NCBI GenBank assembly: GCA_016464825.1
Contig: JAEKNQ010000033.1
Span: 60,092-124,091, forward strand
Length of the DNA stretch: 64,000 nt
Source: Candidatus Dormiibacter inghamiae
GTDB taxonomy: Bacteria; Chloroflexota; Dormibacteria; Dormibacterales; Dormibacteraceae
Reading direction: 5' to 3'
Shown here: positions 26,716 through 34,453 of the stretch, piece after piece
How the letters are laid out: every line of letters starts with the position of its first letter
How positions within the stretch are numbered: the first letter of the stretch is position 1
The notes under the pieces: generated by a model
The model's database searches: none
What the model was told of the DNA's origin: nothing
What the model saw: only the letters and a program-made list of their open reading frames with translations
Program-made: the position numbers and the translations under genes

Positions 26716-28669
26716 GATCGCGGGGCCCTCGGCCGAGATGGGTGTCGAACCAGCCGAGGATGCGCTGCAGGAAGTCCTCGCGATGGCCGGGGAAGCCTAT
26801 GTTCGGGAAGAGGTGGGAGGCGCCCGGGTAACGGGCGAACTGGACCTCGCAGCCGGCCTGGCTGAGCGCTGTGAACATCTCCTCTCCCTGCCCGATCGGA
26901 CAGCGATCATCCGACTCTCCGTGGACTATCAGCGTCGGCGTCCGCGCCTTGTGCGCGTACGTCGAGGGAGAGTGCGTGCGGTACCACTCCGGGTCCTCAT
27001 ATGGTCGCGCGCCCCACTGCAGCGGACCCCAGAAAGGGCTGATGTCGCTGGTCCCGAACATCGAGACCAAATTGAAGCATGGCGCTCCGCAGACCACCGC
27101 GTGAAACCGATCGGTGTGGCCGAGGATCCAGGACGTCATGTAGCCGCCGTAGCTGTAACCGAAGGCACCCAGGCGCTCTGGGTCCACATAGGGCCGCTCG
27201 ACCACCAGGTCGAGCATCGCCATCAGGTCCCAGTAGTCCTCGCCGCCCCAGTCGTGCACCACCGCCTCTGTGAAGGCACGGCCGTAGGAGGTCGAACCGC
27301 GCGGGTTGACCAGCAGGACCAAAAACCCGTTGCTCGCCAGGCACTGCTGGACTTGGTTGAACTGATAGCCATAGTGGCCCTGTGGTCCGCCATGAATGTC
27401 CAGTACCACCGGATACCGCCGGTCCGAGCGGAAGTCAGGCGGAAAGAGAAGCCAGGCTTCGATCGGGAAGCCTTCGCGGTCGACGCTGAGCCGCTCCCAG
27501 TGAGTCGCAGCCCGGCCCTCGAACGCGGCAGCGTTGTGGCTGGTGACCATGCTGGTGGTCGCTCGCTCGCGATCGAACACGACGACGTCACCTGCGCGCT
27601 CGAAATCCGAATGCATCTGCGCCAGGTAGCGGAGGGATCGGTCGACACTGAGTCCAACGTGATGGGCCTTCCAGTCGGTCACCGGGCTCACCTCACCGCT
27701 CTCCACCGTGACCTCATAGAGACCACCGGCGCCTGCCCGGGCCGCGTGCAGCAGCACGGTTTTCTCATCGAGCCAGACCGGCACCGACGGCGGCCGAGCC
27801 GATGGATAGCCGGCATCGGGCAGCACCTGTAGGTCGTCAGTCACCTGACGCGGCCGATCGCTCCCGAAGTCATAGACGTACAACTCGGGCTGCCCGGTCA
27901 TCCTCATGCCGCCGACCATGATGAGGCGCGAGCCGGAAGGCGACCAGGCGTGCAGATTGAGGACTGCCAGGTCGCCGAGGTCGACCCGCTCAACGGTGGA
28001 CGCCTCGACGTCGAGCACCTCGATCCAGGAATGGCTTCCGACGCGCTCTGTCGTCTGGAATGCGAGGTGGCGACCATCCGGAGACCAGCGCGGGAAGTCA
28101 TGGTCGACTGACTCGGAAGTGACCATCCGGCGCCGGCCTCCCTGGGCGTCGACCACGAAGATCTGACGGCGAAGATCGCCCAGGTAGCCGCGGACGTCCT
28201 CCTTGTAGTCGAGGCGCCGGGTGACCCTGACCGCCGGCGCTGTCCCCTCCGGCGGGCCGGCCTCCTCGGGGTCGGCGGGGTCGAAGAGGCTCACGTACGC
28301 GATTCGGCTGCCATCCTGCGACCACGCGGGGGCCTCGATCGGGTGTCTGTGGTGCGTGACCTCGACCGGCGCCTCGCCGGGCGACACCGTGAAAAGGCCG
28401 CGCTCGGTCACCCGGTCCGACACGAAGGCGACCTGTCCGCCGTCCGGAGACCAGCGCGGGAACAGATCCCGGTGATCGGCGTCGGTGAGCGGTTCGCCGC
28501 CGCTGCCATCGATGCCACAGACCCAGAGCTGCGCGACCGGCGGCGCTCCGGCTGTGTCAGCCCGTCCGAGAGCGTAGACGATTCTGAAGCCGTCCGGCGA
28601 CACCTGCGGCTCGAGCGCAGCCGAGAGCCCGTAGACGAGCTCATGCGGCGACCACGGTTGGGCCGTCAC
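26708..28669 (-). CDS. S9 family prolyl oligopeptidase/acylaminoacyl peptidase
   Basis: This 653-residue serine peptidase has an N-terminal beta-propeller with WD40-like PD repeats (FPRWSPDGGQVAFVSD, APAWSQDGSRIAY, FPRWSPDGRHLAF). The C-terminal alpha/beta hydrolase domain carries Ser in FGYSYGGYM, Asp in HGESDDRCP and His in YPGASHLF. S9C enzymes release acylated residues or cut short peptides. There is no signal peptide. The GTG at 28667-28669 overlaps the dppC stop (GTGA); the longer open frame upstream is dppC read out of frame. Sitting inside a dpp operon, it probably degrades imported peptides. Confidence 0.9.
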   Translation of the reverse strand: MTAQPWSPHELVYGLSAALEPQVSPDGFRIVYALGRADTAGAPPVAQLWVCGIDGSGGEPLTDADHRDLFPRWSPDGGQVAFVSDRVTERGLFTVSPGEAPVEVTHHRHPIEAPAWSQDGSRIAYVSLFDPADPEEAGPPEGTAPAVRVTRRLDYKEDVRGYLGDLRRQIFVVDAQGGRRRMVTSESVDHDFPRWSPDGRHLAFQTTERVGSHSWIEVLDVEASTVERVDLGDLAVLNLHAWSPSGSRLIMVGGMRMTGQPELYVYDFGSDRPRQVTDDLQVLPDAGYPSARPPSVPVWLDEKTVLLHAARAGAGGLYEVTVESGEVSPVTDWKAHHVGLSVDRSLRYLAQMHSDFERAGDVVVFDRERATTSMVTSHNAAAFEGRAATHWERLSVDREGFPIEAWLLFPPDFRSDRRYPVVLDIHGGPQGHYGYQFNQVQQCLASNGFLVLLVNPRGSTSYGRAFTEAVVHDWGGEDYWDLMAMLDLVVERPYVDPERLGAFGYSYGGYMTSWILGHTDRFHAVVCGAPCFNLVSMFGTSDISPFWGPLQWGARPYEDPEWYRTHSPSTYAHKARTPTLIVHGESDDRCPIGQGEEMFTALSQAGCEVQFARYPGASHLFPNIGFPGHREDFLQRILGWFDTHLGRGPRDLD

Positions 28670-29589
28670 AAATGCCTCAGCCTGGGGTCGAAGGCGTCGC
28701 GCAGAGCATTGCCCAAGAGGTTCGCGGCGAGCACTGTCAGGAAGATCATCAGGCCTGGGAAGATCACCAGCCAGACCGAGTGCACAAAGTACTCCTGCGC
28801 GTTGCTGAGCATGTTGCCCCAACTTGGCGTGGGCGGCTGGATGCCCAGCCCCAAGAAGTCCAGTGCAGCCTCGATGAGGACTACCTGAGCCAGGCCCAGA
28901 CTGGCCGCGACGATCATCAGCTGGAGCGAGTTGGGCAGCACGTGGCGGAAGATCAGGCGTCCGTTGCGCGCACCGAGCGAGCGGGTGGCAACTATGAATT
29001 CCCGCGACCGCAGGGAGAGCACCTCCGAGCGGACCAGTCGGGCCAGGCTTGCCCAGCCGAGCGACGCGATGATCACTGACAGGGTGATCGCGTTGGGCCG
29101 GAACAGGATTGACATCAATATGAAGAGGAATACCGGTGGCAGCGCCAGCACCACATCGACTATGCGCATCAGGACGTCATCCAGCACCCCTCCATAGAAG
29201 CCTGCGAACAGGCCCACCATAGCGCCGATCGTTAGTGAGATCGCAACTGTGAGAAAGCCTACGCCGAGCGAAATGCGTGCGCCGTAGGCCAATCGGGTCA
29301 CGGTGTCGCGACCAAGCTCGTCAGTGCCGAGCCAGTGTGTGCGGCTAGGAGCGCTGAAGGGATTGTTCAAGTCCTGCTGCGTCGTGCCGAAGTGGGTCAC
29401 GAACTGCGAGAAGAAGGGCGCCGTCAGGGCGACAACGATCAGCAGGGCCAGCAACACTGCCGAGGCGATGCCGAGCCGGTTGGAGCGTAACTCCTCCCAG
29501 GAGTGCTGCCAGAAGCCGCGACCGGCCCGGCCGCCTGCTGGCTCGAGCGGCGCGGCCCTTGGCGCTGCGAGCTCGTTGGACTCGATCAC
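28666..29589 (-). CDS. Peptide ABC transporter permease, DppC-like
   Basis: This 307-residue permease has an N-terminal cytoplasmic tail, one helix, an extracytoplasmic loop with HWLGTDELGRDTVTRLAYG (the hallmark OppC_N/DppC motif) and the EAA loop FIVATRSLGARNGRLIFRHVLPN. The GTG at 29587-29589 overlaps the dppB stop (GTGA). A 175-codon upstream extension in the same frame is dppB shadow. It forms the pore with DppB. Confidence 0.9.
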   Translation of the reverse strand: MIESNELAAPRAAPLEPAGGRAGRGFWQHSWEELRSNRLGIASAVLLALLIVVALTAPFFSQFVTHFGTTQQDLNNPFSAPSRTHWLGTDELGRDTVTRLAYGARISLGVGFLTVAISLTIGAMVGLFAGFYGGVLDDVLMRIVDVVLALPPVFLFILMSILFRPNAITLSVIIASLGWASLARLVRSEVLSLRSREFIVATRSLGARNGRLIFRHVLPNSLQLMIVAASLGLAQVVLIEAALDFLGLGIQPPTPSWGNMLSNAQEYFVHSVWLVIFPGLMIFLTVLAANLLGNALRDAFDPRLRHL

Positions 29590-30620
29590 GCGTAGCGAAC
29601 CCTGGGGTCGACAACGGCGTAGAGCATGTCGGCAAGCAGGTTGCCGGCGACCACGAGGACGGCAGCGAAGGTGGTGATCCCCATCACAGTAGTGAAGTCG
29701 AACTGCAGCGCGCGCTGGAAGGCCAACAGGCCGATGCCGGGCCAGCCGAAGACCACCTCGATGATCAGCGCACCGCTGACCAGACCGGGCAGCTCCAACC
29801 CGACCAGCGTCACGAGCGGGGCGATCGCGTTTCGCAGCGCGTGCACGTAGACGGTTCGGCGCTCCGTCATGCCCTTCGAGCGAGCCGTCCGGACAAAGTC
29901 TTGGGACAGCGTCTCCACCATGCTCGAACGCACAAACCGTGACCAGTTCGACAGGTAGAAGAAGGCCAAGACGACCGCTGGCATCACGAGGTGCTCGAGG
30001 CGGTCGAGGAGGCCGCCGCCGCCGATCGGGCTGGTGGCGCCGCTGGACGGCAGCCAGGGCAGGTGCCAGGCGTGGAAAGTGACTGAGAAGAGCAGGATGA
30101 GCATCAAGCCCAACCAAAACTGGGGGACGGCGAATCCCGCCACCGAGATGGCTGTCAGCCCCTGGTCGAGGCGGCCGCCACGTCGGAGGGCGCTGACGAC
30201 GCCGACAGGGATCGAGACCGCGGCGCCGAGGACGATCGCGGTCGCAGTGAGCTCGATTGTGTTCGGCAGCCGCTCCAGGACGGCGGTGAGGACCGGCGTG
30301 CCGTCGATCAGCGAGCGCCCGAAGTTGCCCTCCAGGATCCCGGTATCGATATTGTGGCCACCGCCGAGTAGGCCACCCAGGCCCACCTGCTGCAGAATGG
30401 CGCCGATCCCGAGCCAGTCCAGATACTGCACCAGCACCGGCCGATCCAGACCGAGGTTGGAACGGATCCGCGCGATGTCCGACGGCTTGAGGTTGGGGTC
30501 GAGCTGGAGACCGGGGACGTAGCTGCCGGCAGTGAAGTGCATGAGCAGGAACGTGATCAGCGTCACCCCGAAGAGCACAGGAATCGCCATGATTAGACGC
30601 CGGGCAACGTAGCCGACCAT
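29586..30620 (-). CDS. Peptide ABC transporter permease, DppB-like
   Basis: This 344-residue permease starts with the classic YVARRLIMAIPVLFGVTLITF helix of DppB/OppB proteins. It has LGLDRPVLVQYLDWLG in the periplasmic loop and the coupling-helix region FVRTARSKGMTERRTVYVHALRNA. A C-terminal FGWPGIGLLAF segment and VVDPRVRYA finish the family pattern. It is the second gene of the operon, 37 nt after the binding-protein gene. Confidence 0.92.
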   Translation of the reverse strand: MVGYVARRLIMAIPVLFGVTLITFLLMHFTAGSYVPGLQLDPNLKPSDIARIRSNLGLDRPVLVQYLDWLGIGAILQQVGLGGLLGGGHNIDTGILEGNFGRSLIDGTPVLTAVLERLPNTIELTATAIVLGAAVSIPVGVVSALRRGGRLDQGLTAISVAGFAVPQFWLGLMLILLFSVTFHAWHLPWLPSSGATSPIGGGGLLDRLEHLVMPAVVLAFFYLSNWSRFVRSSMVETLSQDFVRTARSKGMTERRTVYVHALRNAIAPLVTLVGLELPGLVSGALIIEVVFGWPGIGLLAFQRALQFDFTTVMGITTFAAVLVVAGNLLADMLYAVVDPRVRYA

Positions 30621-30657
30621 CGGTGTCCTTTAGGCTTCTGTCACTTGTGGCCTGCGC

Positions 30658-32400
30658 TCACTTGCCGTCAGTCACCCAGACATCCTTCATCCAGGGCCGG
30701 GTCCCGTACTGATCAAAGGTTCCCAGACCGTAACCCTGCACCCTCTTGCTCACCCCATAGTTGTTCTTCAGGAAGTAGAGGATTGGCGCCGGGACCTGAT
30801 CCGCCATGATGTCCTGGTACTGGGAGTAGAGCTGCTTGCGCTTGTTCTGGTCGACAGTTGTGGCCGCCTGGCTGAGCAGCTTGTCCACCTGGTCGTTCTT
30901 GAAGTCGAACCCGTTGAAGCCGCCCGGCCGAGTACCGGCACTCGAGAAGAGCTGGGCCTGGTCTGGATCCTGCGTGAAGTTGAAACCGACCAGGATCATA
31001 TCGAAGTCTCGCGTGTCCGTGATCAGCGTTACCAGCTGAGCAAATTGGATTGTCTTGGTCGTGAGACCAACACCGACCGCCTTCCAGTTCTCCTGCATAA
31101 TGGCGGCGACACTTTGCAGCACCGGACTGCCGACAGCGAACTGGACGGTGAACTGCATCTTGCGGCCGCCCTTGGCTCGGATGCCGTCCGACCCCTTCTG
31201 CCACCCAGCTTGGTCGAGCATCTGGTTGGCCTTTGAAGGGTCGTACGAGTAAGCGGGCTTGGTGTTCGGATTGGCGGCCCAGGAGGTAGGCGGCTCCACC
31301 GATTTGGCGACCTCGCCTTGGCCGAAGTTGGCGGTCTTGACCATCCCCTCGCGGTTGAGCGCGTATACCAGCGCCTGACGGACCGCCTTATCACCCAGGA
31401 TCTGGGCGGCCGGCTTGTCCGGGTTCAGCTGCATCATGACGAACTGGAAGTTGGGGACAACGAAGCTCGTAATCCCGAAGCCCGTCTCCGTCTGCAACGA
31501 GGAGACCTGGGAGGGATCGATCTGGCCGACGTCGATCTCGCCGGTCTTGAGTTGATTGCCGACGGCTATGGTGCTGGGGACCACCTTGTAGACGAAGCGG
31601 TCGAGCAGCACCGAGCCGCGGTAGTAGTTCGGGTTGCGATCGAACACGACCTGCGCTCCCTTGTCCCAACGCACGAACTTGAAGGGACCGCTGCCTACGC
31701 TGGGAGCGGAGTTGAAGTCGGCGGTGTTGATCGCGGCGGGCTGGAGGCTGCCGAGTACGTGCTTGGGCAGGATCCCGTACTGGGCGTGCTGCGCGAGGAA
31801 GGGTGCGAATGGCTCCTTGGTCGTCACGACGAACGTTTCGGGGTCGGGGGCCTTGATCGTAGCCACGTGCTGCGTGAAGTCGCCTCGCCGGGGAGAAGCC
31901 ACCACCTGGTACTCAGGCGCGAAGATCAGATTGTACGTGAACAGCACGTCGTCTGAGGTGAGCGGCGTGCCGTCCGACCACTTCATGTTCTTGTTCAGCT
32001 TGAAGGTGTAAGTGAGCCCGTCCGAGCTTGGCTTAGGGACCTCGCTAGCGAGCGCCGAGGTCAGGTCGCCATTGGCCTTGGTCGTCAGCAGTGAGTCGAG
32101 ACAGAGCCCTATACAAAGGTTGCTGTAGACGTCCTGGGACAGCATGGAATTGAAGGTCTTGATGTCGAACGCCCAGCCTTCGGTGACGTGGCCGCCCTTT
32201 TTCGGAGTGCCTGAAGAGCTCTGGCCTCCGCCTCCGCCGCCCCCGCCGCACGCTGCGAGGAGCTCCATGCCGCCGGCGGCGAAGACCGTGAAGGCGGTCG
32301 CGGCGCCCATGCCGCGTAGGAAGTCCCGCCGCGACCACTCATCAAGGAACTCTTCGAACCTCCGGTAGCCCTCATCCGCGGTCACGTCTTGGTTGCTCAT
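30658..32400 (-). CDS. Peptide ABC transporter substrate-binding lipoprotein (Tat signal)
   Basis: This 580-residue family 5 binding protein has an unusually long N-terminal region before SRRDFLRGMGAATAF, a twin-arginine motif. A hydrophobic stretch and the lipobox LLAACGGG follow, with Cys as lipid anchor. The mature domain shows SBP_bac_5 features (YTFKLNKNMKWSDGTPLTSDDVLF, GSGPFKFVRWDKGAQVVFDRNPNYY). Export through Tat implies folding before export, less usual for a peptide-binding protein. It is the first gene of the seven-gene peptide uptake and hydrolysis operon and has its own promoter upstream. Confidence 0.9.
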   Translation of the reverse strand: MSNQDVTADEGYRRFEEFLDEWSRRDFLRGMGAATAFTVFAAGGMELLAACGGGGGGGGQSSSGTPKKGGHVTEGWAFDIKTFNSMLSQDVYSNLCIGLCLDSLLTTKANGDLTSALASEVPKPSSDGLTYTFKLNKNMKWSDGTPLTSDDVLFTYNLIFAPEYQVVASPRRGDFTQHVATIKAPDPETFVVTTKEPFAPFLAQHAQYGILPKHVLGSLQPAAINTADFNSAPSVGSGPFKFVRWDKGAQVVFDRNPNYYRGSVLLDRFVYKVVPSTIAVGNQLKTGEIDVGQIDPSQVSSLQTETGFGITSFVVPNFQFVMMQLNPDKPAAQILGDKAVRQALVYALNREGMVKTANFGQGEVAKSVEPPTSWAANPNTKPAYSYDPSKANQMLDQAGWQKGSDGIRAKGGRKMQFTVQFAVGSPVLQSVAAIMQENWKAVGVGLTTKTIQFAQLVTLITDTRDFDMILVGFNFTQDPDQAQLFSSAGTRPGGFNGFDFKNDQVDKLLSQAATTVDQNKRKQLYSQYQDIMADQVPAPILYFLKNNYGVSKRVQGYGLGTFDQYGTRPWMKDVWVTDGK

Positions 32401-32456
32401 GCTTGAGTGGATGTCCTCCCTCGCGAGTCGGTCAGCTGCCGCTTGCCGGGCGGCGG

Positions 32457-32497
32457 ATTATATGCGGATTATGAATCCTGATAGCGCCGCTAGTCAA
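32457..32497 (-). promoter_or_regulatory. Sigma70-type promoter(s) of the peptide operon
   Basis: On the minus strand TTGACT (32492-32497) and CATAAT (32468-32473) are separated by 18 nt. A second -10-like TATAAT lies at 32457-32462. Both are upstream of the binding-protein ATG at 32400 and leave a real leader of about 50 nt, unlike the leaderless genes nearby. Confidence 0.55.
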
Positions 32498-32560
32498 AAT
32501 TGCCTCGACGCCGCCACCATTTCAGGCAGCCACGTTCGAACGAGGGCTTAATTGGCCCCG

Positions 32561-32851
32561 ATGGTGATTGGCGTGCTGCGCTTCACTGTGCATCTGCCGG
32601 AGAGCGCCTCGCTCAAGGACAAGCGGCAGGTGGTTGGCGGCCTGTTGGCCAGGATCCGCACCCGCTTTCGGGTGGCGGCGGCAGAGGTGGATGAGCTCGA
32701 TCGCTGGCAGGTGGCGGCACTGGCGGTGGCCTGCGTCTCCAACGACGGTCGCCACGCCGATCAGGTGCTGGCTGGCGTGCTCGCTTACGTCGAGGAGAAC
32801 GCTCGCGACGTGCTAGTGAGCTCCGTCTCCACCCAGCTGCTCAGGCTCTAG
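32561..32851 (+). CDS. DUF503 family protein (YlxP-like)
   Basis: This 96-residue protein has the DUF503 pattern: a beta strand at the N-terminus (VIGVLRFTVHLPESASLKDKRQVV), a helix (LLARIRTRFRVAAAEVDELDRWQ), VAALAVACVSNDGRHADQVL and a C-terminal helix. Homologues such as YlxP are often near ribosome maturation genes such as rbfA; the function is unclear. The ATG at 32561 is favoured over an in-frame TTG three codons earlier. It is divergent from the peptide operon. Its last 39 nt overlap the 3' end of the convergent CoA-transferase gene. Confidence 0.85.
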   Translation: MVIGVLRFTVHLPESASLKDKRQVVGGLLARIRTRFRVAAAEVDELDRWQVAALAVACVSNDGRHADQVLAGVLAYVEENARDVLVSSVSTQLLRL

Positions 32852-34015
32852 CGCCTGCGCCCGCTCAGCGTCGAAGCCAAGCACCTCGCTCAGGACCTGA
32901 GCGGTGTGCTGGCCCAGGGTGGGTGGCGGCAGCCGCACAGGGCTGGAGGCACCGTCCAGCTTCCAGGGAGCGCCCACCTGGCTCAAGCGGCCGGCCGTCG
33001 GGTGCTCCACCTCCAGCCGCATCTCGCGCGCTTCGGCCAGCGGGCTGGCAAAGGCTTCCGCGAGGTCATGGATGGGACCCGCCGGCACCCCTGCCGCAGC
33101 CAGGCGATCCAGCCACTCGGCCCGAGTGCGACGTCTCAGGCGATGCTCCAACTCCAGGCTCAGCTCGTCCCGCGCCGCCTGTCGCTTGGCGTTGGTAAGA
33201 AAGCGTGGATCGTCGGCCAGCTCGGGCGCTTCCAGCACCTCACAGAAGCGGCGGAACTGGCCGTCAGAGCCGACGGCGATGTTGAGGAAGCCATCGCTGG
33301 TCGCGTACATGCCATAGGGAGCGATGGTGGCGTGGAAGTTGCCGTCGCGGCCGGGGGACTCATCACTGGCGAAGTAGCGACCCGCCTGATACGTGAGCAG
33401 GGCGAGCAGCGAGTCGTTGAGCGCCACGTCGATCGTCCGACCGCCGCCCCCGCGCTCACGCTCCAGCAGGGCGGCCAGGATGGCGTGCGCCGCGAACATG
33501 CCGGCGGTGATGTCTCCGATCGGCACGCCCGCCTTGTGCGGCGTCCCGTCTGGGGGTCCGGTGAGGCTCATGATCCCGCTCGTGCCCTGGGCGATCTGGT
33601 CGTAGCCGGCCAGCTCAGGATGTTCGGCACCAAAACCGCTGATCGAAGCGTAGATGAGCTCTGGCTTACTCCCGCGGAGCCGCTCAGGACCGAGCCCCAG
33701 CCGCTCGGCAGTCCCGGGCTTGAAGTTCTCGACCACCACGTCCGAGGCCAGCGCCAGTTCTCGTGCCACACCCACGCCCTCGCGCGACTTCAGGTCCAGC
33801 ACGACGCTGCGCTTGTTGCGGTTGACTGACAGAAAGTAGGTCGACTCGCCGTTCAAAAAGGGCGGTCCCCATTGGCGGGCGTGGTCGCCGCCGGGTGGTT
33901 CCAGCTTCACCACATCCGCGCCCAGGTCGCCCAGCAGCATCGTGCAGTAGGGCCCCGCCAGCGCGTGCGTCAGGTCGAAGACCCGAATGCCAGCCAGCGG
34001 TTGGGGAGCATCCAT
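32813..34015 (-). CDS. CaiB/BaiF family CoA transferase
   Basis: This 400-residue class III CoA transferase has LAGIRVFDLTHALAGPYCTMLLGDLGADVVKLE in the standard split N-terminal motif, YFLSVNRNKRSVVLDLK, and AGYDQIAQGTSGIMSLTG, where Asp aligns with the catalytic residue of formyl-CoA transferase. It moves CoA between carboxylic acids; the substrates are unknown. The ATG at 34013-34015 is preferred over a 48-codon extension with no family sequence, and TAACCT lies seven bases before it. It runs convergently into DUF503. Confidence 0.88.
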   Translation of the reverse strand: MDAPQPLAGIRVFDLTHALAGPYCTMLLGDLGADVVKLEPPGGDHARQWGPPFLNGESTYFLSVNRNKRSVVLDLKSREGVGVARELALASDVVVENFKPGTAERLGLGPERLRGSKPELIYASISGFGAEHPELAGYDQIAQGTSGIMSLTGPPDGTPHKAGVPIGDITAGMFAAHAILAALLERERGGGGRTIDVALNDSLLALLTYQAGRYFASDESPGRDGNFHATIAPYGMYATSDGFLNIAVGSDGQFRRFCEVLEAPELADDPRFLTNAKRQAARDELSLELEHRLRRRTRAEWLDRLAAAGVPAGPIHDLAEAFASPLAEAREMRLEVEHPTAGRLSQVGAPWKLDGASSPVRLPPPTLGQHTAQVLSEVLGFDAERAQALEPEQLGGDGAH

Positions 34016-34022
34016 GCCAGCA

Positions 34023-34028
34023 AGGTTA
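34023..34028 (-). promoter_or_regulatory. Leaderless-type -10 box of the CoA transferase
   Basis: TAACCT on the minus strand ends 7 nt before the ATG at 34013-34015, with no Shine-Dalgarno sequence. Confidence 0.45.
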
Positions 34029-34111
34029 GAACCGGTGACTCCGGAGGCGCTACAACCGTGAGCGACGTCTCCCTCCCTGCACGCTACCAGCCTCAGCGCC
34101 CAGCCGGTGTA

Positions 34112-34282
34112 GGCGGGACGAAAGGTCGATAGGCCGGGTTCATCCCGGCCGGAACCCAACGTCCGCCTGGTCCGGCGGCGGCGGCTTCAAGACGACCGGC
34201 CGGCTCCGATACCGCATCGACGTGGGCCAGAAACCCGAGGGGTTTTGGAAGGGGAGGCCTGCCTCCCCTTGCCCTTACGATT
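34112..34282 (+). repeat. 171-bp tandem repeat, copy 1
   Basis: This is the first of two head-to-tail copies. It begins GGCGGGACGAAAGGTCGATA, includes a perfect hairpin GGCCGGG/CCCGGCC (34132-34150) and a second perfect hairpin AAGGGGAGGC/GCCTCCCCTT (34249-34270), and ends CTTACGATT. It differs from copy 2 at three bases only (34227, 34231, 34232). No convincing gene lies inside. Confidence 0.95.
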
Positions 34283-34453
34283 GGCGGGACGAAAGGTCGA
34301 TAGGCCGGGTTCATCCCGGCCGGAACCCAACGTCCGCCTGGTCCGGCGGCGGCGGCTTCAAGACGACCGGCCGGCTCCGATACCGCATCGACGTGGGGCA
34401 GGGACCCGAGGGGTTTTGGAAGGGGAGGCCTGCCTCCCCTTGCCCTTACGATT
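34283..34453 (+). repeat. 171-bp tandem repeat, copy 2
   Basis: The second copy follows without a gap, with hairpins at 34303-34321 and 34420-34441. Its last three bases, ATT, directly precede the first recognisable helicase codons (GCC at 34454). In the helicase frame a TAG at 34301-34303 closes the upstream reading, and no ATG, GTG or TTG follows until 34646, beyond Walker A. The element therefore seems to have replaced the natural 5' end of the helicase gene. Confidence 0.95.
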
